The translations under genes and the position numbers were made by a program. Below the pieces are notes generated by a model. The model saw only the letters and a program-made list of their open reading frames with translations, had not been told where the DNA came from and made no database searches. Below are positions 23,582-33,326 of a DNA stretch of 64,000 nucleotides, piece after piece. Positions within the stretch are counted from its first letter, which is position 1; every line of letters begins with the position of its first letter. The stretch is from Dastarcus helophoroides. Its lineage: Eukaryota > Arthropoda > Insecta > Coleoptera > Bothrideridae. The stretch lies in the NCBI GenBank assembly GCA_028583605.1, contig CM053330.1:19865539-19929538 (forward strand), written 5' to 3'.

Positions 23582-26480
23582 GTTTATTTCACTTATCCAG
23601 TATGTATTAGGGGATAATATTTAATAGTAGACACTTTTCGTCCTAAATTAATATTAGCCGTCACCTCCTGCAAGTTTAATTTTAGGATACAACTGCCAGC
23701 CATCTAATGTAACCGTTTATATCGCTCTAACGTGAGGAAACACCATATTTAAGAAATTGCTCACGAAACTGTTAAGGACAAGAGCGCAATCATACTAAAA
23801 AAGAAGAGGAAGCTTATTCACCAGAAAATATAAACATGATTTACGTGTTAAGGCAATATTATAAAAATATGGACCAGTTAGTCCTTTTGGACTTTGATTT
23901 GATTATCTATCAATTTTGAATTTAATTCGGAAAATATTTTACTTCGTAGAAACTATGAGTTTTATGCTAGTAAATGTGTTCCTAAAAGTTGTCAGAAAAA
24001 TTACAAAAAAATCTGTGCAATAAAAAATATGGGATTCAATTTAAAAATATTGTTGCTGTGGTGTCACATGGTGGTAAGGAAATAAAATTAAAATCATTGT
24101 ACCTGCAAATGTGTCCCCTGTGGTATAATTTAACATTAAATGTGTCTGAATCACCTTTATTTCTGAGATCTGTCCCATTCATCGCTGAGTGTGTGACAGA
24201 TTAGAACAGTGTAATATCTTAAGTACCGAGAATGGTTAAAATAATTTGAAAATATGGTGTAAAACCATACCGTTATGCCATTTGTAGATACAAAAATTTT
24301 AATTCTAGTTTTTCATCGTTTATTAGCACTGTGGCAATGATTTTTTTAATGGTAATTCCATATACATATTTGAATCCTTTGTAACCCTTTTGAACGACTT
24401 TTATTTAAACATATACTAACAGATTCGTGGGCAAAAAATATATATTTTTTAAATTAAACGCAAAATTGACATGTAATCGAGTTAAAGTCAAAAAGAACTA
24501 ACTGATGCATGTTTTAATAATGGTGCATAAACAGATAAAAGTTAGATTTTTTGGTTTCTTCTTTAAGATATCATAGTCATCATAGTCATGTCGTGAACAA
24601 TTTCCTAAATATCGTGTTCCTCAACACTGGATAGGTAGAAACGTATAAATGGCCGACTAGTTTCTCCCATCTTAATTCTCTAGAGTACCTTCTTTGAAGT
24701 TGTTTAAAATTGGATTGTACGAGAGGTCATCAATAATTATTGAAAAGTTGCAAGACAAAATAAGATTTACATTACGATTTTATATGTGAAACAAAATACC
24801 AACCAAATGTCCGCCACAATTGGCTTCAATCAATCGTATATGTTGAAATTTTAGATGGATAAAATTTCAGTTATCTGTGTATTAGCAATGAAGTATGGTT
24901 GAACCCTACTTATTTGGAAGGGATAATGGAATATATGTAATGGTCTGTTTAGTATGTTATCGAAGCACCATTGAAAAATTTTGTGACCTGAATTACTTGG
25001 AGTTGAATTCAGTTTAGTTTCAACAAGTGCGATTTAAACATTGCTTCGTCGGGAGCAATTGATCTAATTGATACAAGGCGAAATATTTCATAGTTATTTA
25101 ACAAACGCGAGGTTCGATAGAGCTGCCTTTTTAGGTATTTTAGTCTTTTCCCATGTGCAGTTGATCAGTGCATGTATGACTTTATCAAGGGCAGGGGGGG
25201 ACCAATTTTAGACAAAAACGATCCGTTGGACCATTGGGTCGAATAACATTTAATTTTTTAATTGAAAGACAACCGAACTTTTTCAGGTTTTTTAAATTAC
25301 TTTACGATAATAATTAAGTAAGTCGTGTATTTCTTCCCAGCCGGGCCGTAAAATTGTTCAATTTTGGATATAATCTAACAGAGACATGAGCCCGTTTATT
25401 TAATATACCTTATTTTTTTTATAATATCATTTTAAAGGCTAAAAATCGGAAATTATAAAATCCAGAAGATTCCAAAATATTAGATTTAAGTATTAATCAG
25501 TTTTAATAACGATTTCCAATTGTTCTGGAATTGTTTGACCTTATGATCTTTGAGATACAATGCGCCGGATCATGTCCCGAAAGTGATTGCGCCCGAGGAA
25601 GGGTTAAAAACCAAATTTTAGAAGACACATTATTTTTCGATTAATTGGCCACCAACATTGTGCCATTTAACCCCGTGTGATTTTTTTCTTTTTTATTTTT
25701 AGATCCTATTATTAACTCGTTTTGAAATATTTCAATTTTCATAACTATTAAACTTTATTAACGATTAAAACAGTTTAATAGTACTGAATATTGAAGAATT
25801 TCACGAAGTATGGGTTGGAAATGTCAATATTTCAATTTAATTTATTTAAATGATGATTTAAATATACTAAAAACTGGACTCACTAAACCACGTGATATCT
25901 TCCTTCAGGAACTTTTACATAATTGTGCCAATGCAAACAGGTCAAAGTCAATAAGATTCTTAAGAAAAAGATGCTAGCCATAATTCGTGAAGGAAACCGG
26001 AAATGTTAAATTGAAATCAATCATACCTTTAGTAAGTATAAACAAACCATTTTAACAATTGCAAAGAAGAGTTTTTTGGAAAAAAAAACCTTTAGTTTGT
26101 TGCACAAAGACGATTGGTTAACTGGATATTAATGGCTATTTTTTCTAGTTTTTTCTAGGTTTAACCCTCTACACTTGGAAAGGTACTCCGCTTATTATTG
26201 TTGCTGTTGAGAGTACTCTGGAAAATAAAATAAATTTCATCTTATTAATTTTATTACTGAATACATAAGGTAGAAAAAATATTATTCTTCTGTATGCCTC
26301 CTTCAAGGTAAAAAATACAGTACCATATCCATGTTGCTTGTCCTTCACATTGTGCAATATTTGATTCCTAAAATAAAAATAAATTTTTGCATATGTCTAT
26401 GTTTTTGTTGGGCGTTATATATTTGACTGAATAGTTGGTAAATTGCTAATATAAAAAAATGTCTAATCAAAAAAAATATA
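23582..26480. other. AT-rich non-coding DNA, mostly unrecognised
   Basis: No gene recognised. At 25737-25835 there is a short repeat with an ACTATTAAACT/AGTTTAATAGT hairpin and the block CACGAAGTATGGGTTGGAAA, flanked by ATATTTCAATTT on both sides. It is related to the right part of the nested insertion at 40025-40239. Confidence 0.4.
25737..25838. repeat. Small dispersed insertion related to the 40-kb palindrome element
   Basis: It shares TTTATTAACGAT and the block AAGAATTTCACGAAGTA...GGGTTGGAAATGT with the insertion at 40025-40239. A 12-base direct repeat, ATATTTCAATTT, brackets it, as expected for a target-site duplication. It contains an 11-bp inverted repeat but lacks the long palindrome of the other copy. 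Confidence 0.55.
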
Positions 26481-26482
26481 TA

Positions 26483-27826
26483 CAGGGTGGACCATAAGTA
26501 ATGGTACATAGAGCAGGAGTAGATTTTTCGTAAAAAAAGAACCTGATTTAGCCACATTTACCTTTTACCAAAAGTTGATATTAACAGAGATACAGGGTGT
26601 CAAAGTCGAAAAAAAAATTGTGATTTTTTTCGAATAACTGATGAACACATTTCACTATATACAAGAAATTTGGCATAGGGGGGTTTCTTTGATCAAGAAA
26701 TTCTAATTTGCTAACAGATTGTCAGTAACTCATAGGAGGCGCTACCTGCGCAACCTTTTATTATTCTAAAGCATCATAACTTTTTTGTGCCTTCCTGTAC
26801 ACTTATTTTAAATAGATATTTTTATTTACCTACATTTTTTACGTGAAAAAGGTATACTTTCTAAATGTTGATACAAGCAACCGTTTTCAGGATATTTGCT
26901 TTCAAAGTTTGCCGTACGTTTATTTTAAGTTGCGTAAATGTGAATTTTTCGCAGTAGATTTCAAAATAAAAGTAATAAAACTGATTCCAAAATAGTTCAT
27001 ATCAAAGATTATTCCACTGACATTAGTAATACACATATTTTTTAAATTTCTAAAACAAATTTAAATAAAATACCAAAAATAAGTATGTGGGAAATGACCT
27101 TCTTCATGCAAAGGGATTGTAAACCATTAAAAATCTAGCTGTCTTTTATTAAAATTCATTTCCAAATATCTGCTTTGACCACCCAGACTAATAAAATTTT
27201 CTTGTGCGCATCTCTATGTTAGAAAATAAATTACGTCTTAATTTTTTGGATTTTCTTTATTGAGATTTTTAAAATTTAAGTAATAATATTATAAGCAAAG
27301 TAATATTTGACATAAATTAGTTTTAAAGCGGTCTTATGATTACTTTTTTTTCAAGCCTACTTCTAAAATTTAATATCTAAGTAATTTAAAACCAAGGCAC
27401 GTCAAGCTTTAAAGGCAAATATCTTGGAAACGGTTGCTCGTACCAACTTTCAGAAAGTACACCTTTTTTACGTAAAAAATATGAGGAAATAAAATAACCC
27501 ATTTAAAATCCATATACGTGGGGGCACAAAGAAGTTATGATTTAGAATTATGCAGGATAGCGCAGGTAGCGCCCCCTATCAGCTATTGATAATATGTTAG
27601 CAAATTAGAGTTTGTCAACTTAAGAAACTCTTTTATGCCAAATTTCGTGCCTATATTACAATTCATTCCATAATTATACGAAAAAATCGAAATTTTTTTT
27701 TCAACTTTGACACCCTGTATCTCTGTTAATATCAACTTTTGGTATAAGGTAAATATAGCTGAATCACATTATTTTTATTTGAAAAATCCACCATTGCTCT
27801 GTGTACGATTACTTATGGTCCTTCTG
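26483..27826. mobile_element. Long-arm foldback MITE, copy B (TA target)
   Basis: Second and better-preserved copy of the 4756-5989 family. It starts CAGGGTGGACCATAAGTAAT and its right end reverse-complements to CAGAAGGACCATAAGTAAT. TA flanks both ends (26481-26482 and 27827-27828). The arms mirror each other for over 500 bp with scattered substitutions. Relative to copy A it has about 100 extra bases at 27200-27298. There is no transposase. Confidence 0.85.
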
Positions 27827-28275
27827 TATATGATTGAGCTGACAACGTGGCCAGACGACAAGGCATTAGCCGGCCATGTCCGAAATTGTTTAAATCGCTG
27901 ATAATCGAGTTGAATTCAAAGCTTTATCGTATCATTGACGACGATGACATAAAAAATCAACATATTTTTAAGATTGACGTATTATAATTGTAACTAATGT
28001 ATTATGTGCTACTAAGTTATCAAGAAGCTGCTATAATTTTATAAGGTTAATAATTATCAATAAAGATTTAACTTAAAGGATGCTTAATTTTTAATGATAC
28101 CATAAAAATTATTATTTCTTGTTTTCATATCTTTTATACTTCTATACGATCTAGTCTTTGATCTTGTTTATTTTGGGTTACTGCATATTGCAAAACATGT
28201 CACACTATATAAATTTTATATTTACACATCAAATTTCAATGCATTTCAAAAAAATAGTTTTTAATGTACTGATTT

Positions 28276-28460
28276 TTCGGATTAGGGAGGTAAGGGTTTG
28301 GCAAAATTCGGATAAGCGAGATTCAGATTAGCGAGATTCGGATTAGCGAGGTTCGGATTAGCGAGGTTCGGATTAGAAATTTTCGGATTAGAAATGTTCG
28401 GATTAGCGATTTTTCTGATTAGCGATGATCGGATTAGCGGGATGTCGGATTACCGAAATT
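28276..28460. repeat. 15-bp minisatellite, unit TTCGGATTAGCGAGG
   Basis: About eleven head-to-tail, diverged units run through this stretch, for example TTCGGATTAGCGAGG repeated exactly and variants ending in AAATT, CGATT or CGGGA. The unit resembles the TTCGGATAAGCGAG-style terminus of pogo/Tigger elements, so the array may have grown from a transposon end. Confidence 0.8.
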
Positions 28461-29008
28461 TTGCAGTAATTCGAAAAAAAAAAACTGCAATTTTGTTAAA
28501 ATCTTCCATATTTTCAAATAGCTTATTTGTCAATTAGTTCAAAGTTGCGGTTTTTGATAAACCGAAATCATTATTTTGTCCCCTATCCTTAATCGTTTAA
28601 CGCAACTAAAAAAGTTTTCGCTTTAAAAATATACCTTTCATTTCTGGTCAAAATTCTTCGTTTCAGAAAAGGACGAACCAAAAATCATAAAAATACACTC
28701 CAACCTCCAGGTTTCTTTTTTTTTTTTGAAATTTTGCCGTCATAATTATTTTTTTTTTGGTTACTTACAAATTTTAGAAGGGGGTATCTTATTTCCATGA
28801 GGGGGTGTAAAAATTTGGATTATTTTCATTTCTCTTCCAAATAAAACTTATGGAGAAAGAAACGAATCTAATAACATTTTCGGTAATGTGAGAAACACCA
28901 ATATCGATGACATTTACGGCCTCGACTTTGAGGAAGGTGCAGCTCCTCTAAAATCGTTTATTAACCGTTAAAAAAAATATTTGTCTCTTAGATTTCGGTC
29001 CTCTAAAG

Positions 29009-30740
29009 CAGTGGTCCCCAACCCCCGGGCCGCTAATCAATACCGGTCCCTGGATCAAATGATATCGGGTCGCCCAAGCAACATTAAATTATTTCTATTT
29101 TATTAACTGCGGTGTATTTCTCTCGGGTTTGTGCGACTTTCCATGGATGAGAGCATGAATGCCAAAAGGAAGATACTGGACCCTCTAAAAAGCATCTAGA
29201 GAATAGGCAGTATTTTTCGTGGTATCAGTAGTGATGAAATTTTACTGTCAATGAGGAACTAGTAAATATGTTTATTTGAGTGGCTACTAAACAGCTATTG
29301 AGAAATTTCAAAACTTGTCGATTTCCTTTAATTATAATATCATTTCTCAGCTGAGACTAAATTTCCTTACCCATTTACACTATGACATAAATGTAGCTGA
29401 ATAAAATTGCTGACACCTCTAACTGAGATAAAGTGTCGACATAGAATGTCTTTGCTGCTTTAAATAATCAAAAAGTGATTAGGTCTAATTGGTAATTCTG
29501 GATATTCAATTCTGTAACCAATAATTTGGAAGTATTGAATAGGTTTTGTCTAATTAAATTTGACAATTTCTTATATGGCATATTATCTCAATATTATAAG
29601 TGATGAAATATTTCGAGAGAAAGTGGACGACTACAACTCCTGGGATATATGTCAGATACTGGATGAAATTTGTGTCGACATTTTGAGTCGAGTAATTTGT
29701 CTCAGCGGTGTCATTGGTCTCAGATAGCCTCTCTCAGGATGGTTTAGGGTTCATTTAGATTAGTCACCTTTTCCTCATATTTCTCTCTGACATAAAAATA
29801 TATCATGTGTAAACCATCCTGAGAAAAGCTATCTGAGACTAATCACACAGCTGCGATAAATCACATGACATAAAACTTCGATACAAAGTTCAGCCAATGT
29901 ATGACATATATCTCAGAAGTCGTAGTCGTCTATTTTCTCTTGGGATATTTTATGCGATTAACTATAGTATATCACTTATAATATTAAGATACTCTTTCAT
30001 ATAAGTAATTTGTAAATTAAATTAGACAAAATTTGATTGTTTAAAGTAGCAAAGACATTTTATATCGACACTTTATCTCATCTAGAAGTGCCAGCAATTT
30101 TATTTAGCTATATTTGCGTCATAGTGTAAACGGGCAAGGAAATTTAGTCTCAGACACCTGAGATTTCTATCAAGAAATATGTCTCTAATCTAAACGCACC
30201 CTTATGATTAAAAAACAGTCTTTGGTGTATAGGGCTAGTTTTTAATAAATACCCCCATTTTTATTTTTATTTTTGACCGATTCAAAAAATTAAAAAACTG
30301 GTCCCACACGGTAGGTGTATATTATGTTTACTTAAATGTAACTTACAAATTATCAAAAATGAATGAGAAGCAGACATCGTTAGAAAGTTTTTTTGATGAA
30401 AAGAAAAGATTCAGTGAAGAAAGAAACAGAGCTTTCAACATAAAAAAAAACATGTAACTTTTACCAGAAAATACATAGTTCTATTTGAAATAGGGTTTAG
30501 GTGAACAAATGATTCTGACACACCAAAACCGCTCTGCATAGTTTGCGGCTACCAGCTCTCTAATGAGGCAATGAAATCTTAAAAAACCCCTTTGCCCCAC
30601 TTTGATGCTGAGCACTCTGTATTAAAAGACAAGCCTCTGGAGTATTGTGAAAAAAAAAAACAGGAACACGAAGGGCAGAAGAATTTTATGTGGGCAACTA
30701 CATCGATAAAAAAAATTTTAGTTATATTTAAATTCCATTA
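29009..30740 (+). pseudogene. hAT (ZBED/Buster-like) transposon relic, interrupted
   Basis: The left end CAGTGGTCCCCAACCCCCGG at 29009 is a typical hAT terminus. From an ATG at 30361 the plus strand encodes a decayed N-terminus: MNEKQTSLESFF, then after frame breaks CIVCGYQLSNEAM, a histidine-containing HFDAEHSVLKDKPLEY, and an E/K-rich EKKKQEHEGQKNF. This is the BED-type zinc finger and following region seen in ZBED5/SCAND3-like hAT transposases. Stops and loss of everything after about 30740 show it is dead. A foldback of about 870 bp (29336-30201) separates the end from the coding part. Confidence 0.75.
29336..30201. mobile_element. Foldback element nested in the hAT relic
   Basis: The two halves mirror each other for almost their whole length (TGAGACTAAATTTCCTT, TTTACACTATGAC, GATAAAGTGTCGA, GACGACTAC and AGGATGGTTTA all occur in both orientations). 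The right end reads outward as GGGTGCGTTTAGATTAGAGAC. A second copy of that terminal motif, GGGTTCATTTAGATTAGTCACC, lies in the middle at 29747-29768, so the structure may be two head-to-head elements. Confidence 0.7.
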
Positions 30741-30840
30741 AATTAAAATTATTATAATAAAACAATCTAAAACAATCAACTTCGAGAATATATTCCATTA
30801 CCAGTACCTAATAAACAAAGATTTGTGTTTTGCATTTTCA

Positions 30841-31315
30841 CGTAGCCGGTCATCTGACCGTCGAAAATTTGGGAAGTATTTTCTCTCAAGACGGCATTCG
30901 AGGACGTCAAGCTGTAACGGCAGCCTCTGAGAAAAAACATCTTCTGTATTGCGTGTGAATTTTATCGGGGGAAACGGCAGAAATACGAAGTCGGAATTTT
31001 CGCGACGCGAAGATAACCTCGAAATTTGACGTTGAATAGAAACAGGACCGCATGTGTTATTGTCGAAAGCGATTTCGGCGCGTTTGTTAGGTTTTTAACC
31101 GCGGGCGGCACTTTCGATCCAACCCCTCTAGGACTAAATTCTCGCAGCGATGAATCCATACTCGAATGGCGTTCTGTAGGTGAGGTGCGTTCCGATCTAA
31201 ACAAAAAATACACTCGAAGCGTAGTTTTGTCCGCATCCTCGGACAACTCGAAATGTTAGTTACTGTATTACGCGCAATTAAGAAACCTACCCTAGTTTCT
31301 AAATTGTACATCTAG
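30841..31315. other. CpG-rich block of unknown function
   Basis: CpG dinucleotides are frequent here (for example TTTCGCGACGCG-like and CGATTTCGGCGCGTTTG phrases) in an otherwise CpG-poor neighbourhood. Three overlapping open frames of 74-94 codons exist (30962-31246 minus, 31026-31259 plus, 31087-31311 minus). None matches a family I know. It could be a promoter-associated island with a first exon, or an undescribed repeat. I do not assign a gene. Confidence 0.4.
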
Positions 31316-31455
31316 GGGACCCAGAGGTAACTCAATTGATCAAAACGACACATAGAAAATCCTAATGGGGTTTGAAACGCGGAGTATCTGATGCACAAGG
31401 AGGCAGCGATAATAAACTTCAATATACTCGAAACATGGCGGAGCAAAGTGCATAT

Positions 31456-31810
31456 TGATGCGCGTTACCGGTTCGAAAATTATAACTTCGTGAATTGTGA
31501 ACACTTTATTTCAAACTTATTTCGGAACACTGCGAATATGATCCACTTAACTATCAGACTACCTAACTATCTGACTATCTAACTGACCAACTAACCGACT
31601 GATTTGAGAGAGAGACGACTACGTATTTATACCGTTCCGGTTTCTAGAACGGATCTCCGTACAGTTCGGACACGGGCTAGAGGAAACGTCTAAAACGCTT
31701 ATCTGCTGTATGATTCATTCTCGCGGTTGATTCTTATTAACAAATATTTCCAGAGAGTTTCTTGCACTACACAATTATTAATACAAATTTTACATCTACA
31801 CTTCATTACA
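31456..31810 (-). repeat. LTR of gypsy element H
   Basis: Starts TGTAATGAAG at 31810, next to the polypurine tract, and ends near a GGTAACGCGC block at about 31456. It contains a TATA-type box (GGTATAAATACG, about 31622-31633) and one CAGATAAGCG motif. About 355 bp, similar in sequence to the LTRs at 34212, 54007 and 61807. Confidence 0.75.
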
Positions 31811-32760
31811 CTGCCTCCCTCTTAAGAATGATAGTCCCGATCAATTCCAATCAGTCACTTCGCCACTATACTTGCACAGTCTGTCCTGGGATTGCGCTGG
31901 ATCCTGTATTCCAAGTCGTTGATCCTCTTTAGTACTTTGTACGGCCCTTCCCAAGATGGCGTAAATTTCTACGAATCTATTTTCCTCCACTGAGAGTTAC
32001 AGAGCCACACAAATTTGCCATCTCTGTTGTCGTTTACCTCATATCTTGTATTCATCCAGTCCGTCGCCAAGTTGATCTTCGTCCGATCCAGGGCATGTGT
32101 CTCCAATATCGTTTTCCTCAAGCTGTCTACGAAACCCATCGCCTCGCGGGAGCGGGAGGTCTCCCATTGGTGATCTAAACGCCAAGTCACACGAAAGCCA
32201 CAGTTCTCTCCCGAAGATCACTTTCGCAGGAGTCTGACACGTAGTTTTATGTGTTGCCGCGTGATAGGCTATTAGAAACAGTGGTAGTTATCGGTCCCAG
32301 TCTTTCTGATGCTTGGAAGCGACCTTCAAAAAATGTTCCTCCAAGTTCCTGTTAAATCCTTCCACGATTCCATTAAACTGTGAACGGAGAGGAGGTATCG
32401 TTCGACATTTCTTTATTCCGGCACACCTCTTGGAAAGTCCCCGATTCGATATTCCTTCCTTGATCCGAGTGTAGCTCCAAAAGAACACCAAATCGACAGA
32501 TGAAGTTGTCCACAAAAAGCCTTGCGACTGTGGTAGCTTCCTGGTTTGTTATGGCCTAAACTCCAGGTCATTTACCGAGAAAGTCCCTGACCACCAGGAT
32601 GTTCTTGTCTTCTTCTTGTCTTCTGATGCTGGAAATGGTCCTGCCACATCGATTGCAATTTTGCAAATGGAGCTGCCACATTATACTGCTTCAGGACCCT
32701 TTTGGTTCTTGTATGAGGGTCCTTGCCCGAGTACTGTCAACATTTAATCTGCCACTTATT
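31456..32760 (-). mobile_element. Ty3/gypsy element H, 3' fragment with 3' LTR
   Basis: The minus strand carries a decayed integrase C-terminal region followed by a polypurine tract (AGGGAGGCAG, 31811-31820) and an LTR at 31456-31810. Recognisable integrase pieces, across stops, include HSDQGRN-like sequence, FNRNLEEH, and the later KRTSW/ETHALDRTKINLA block also present in the 61.8-64 kb copy. The 5' part (gag to RNase H) is missing. The truncation lies only about 190 bp from the stop codon of the serine protease, so the fragment may fall in its 3'UTR. Confidence 0.8.
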
Positions 32761-32949
32761 TATATATTAACTAGTATTAATGATTAAAAATAGAATGGCA
32801 TAACCTCAACACTTGCATATTGGGTATAACATCACCAACGTCACATGTAATTCTCTTCTCGAAAAAAAATTGATATACTTAGGTGTGATGCTATAAGGTA
32901 ATGTAATAAAAATTATAATTCATTTTAGATGTTTTTCGGATTTGTTATA

Positions 32950-33326
32950 TCAATATATGAATCCAACGTTATCTGTTAAACAAAATTTTGTCTTAAAGAA
33001 AATATTCACTGTACCCGTTTTTTCTTGAATCCATTTTAGATAAGGAGTAATTCTTGTATTTACACTAGGAGAATCACCAGCACAACCACGACCAAATGAT
33101 ACAAGGCCCACCAAATATGCTATCAATTTTCCTCTGTCGCTCCATAAGAGTGGGCCACCTGAATCATATTGACAGGAATCTTTTCCTCTTTCATAGGTGC
33201 ATATCTGTGTATGAGTGATGTTGTGATCACTGTTTTTTTCTTGGCATTCTTTCTGGTTTACAACTTTCAATTCTACTTCCTGTAGAGTATCTGAAGTTCT
33301 ACCTGTATAAGATAGACTTCCCCACC
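32950..33326 (-). CDS. CUB-S1 serine protease, exon 7 (catalytic Ser, C-terminus)
   Basis: Final exon, entered at acceptor ATTACAG|GGTGGGG and ending at TGA (32950-32952). It completes the split Gly of the TALGWG motif and contains the catalytic serine in CQYDSGGP (Ser350 of the assembled protein). Asp344, six residues earlier, corresponds to chymotrypsin Asp189 and predicts trypsin-like cleavage after Lys/Arg. The residue normally Gly193, whose backbone helps form the oxyanion hole, is Tyr here; I recall CQYDSGGP as recurrent in insect CUB-serine proteases. SFGRGC and NTRITPYLKWI close the fold. The tail beyond the WI motif is about 26 residues, longer than usual. Confidence 0.95.

Noticed and set aside
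28276..28460. CRISPR-like array
   Set aside because: Units are directly abutting 15-mers without spacers in an animal genome; it is a minisatellite.
31026..31259. Open frame on the CpG-rich block as a host gene
   Set aside because: Overlapping frames on both strands result from low stop-codon frequency in GC-richer DNA; no recognised domain and no convincing splice partners.
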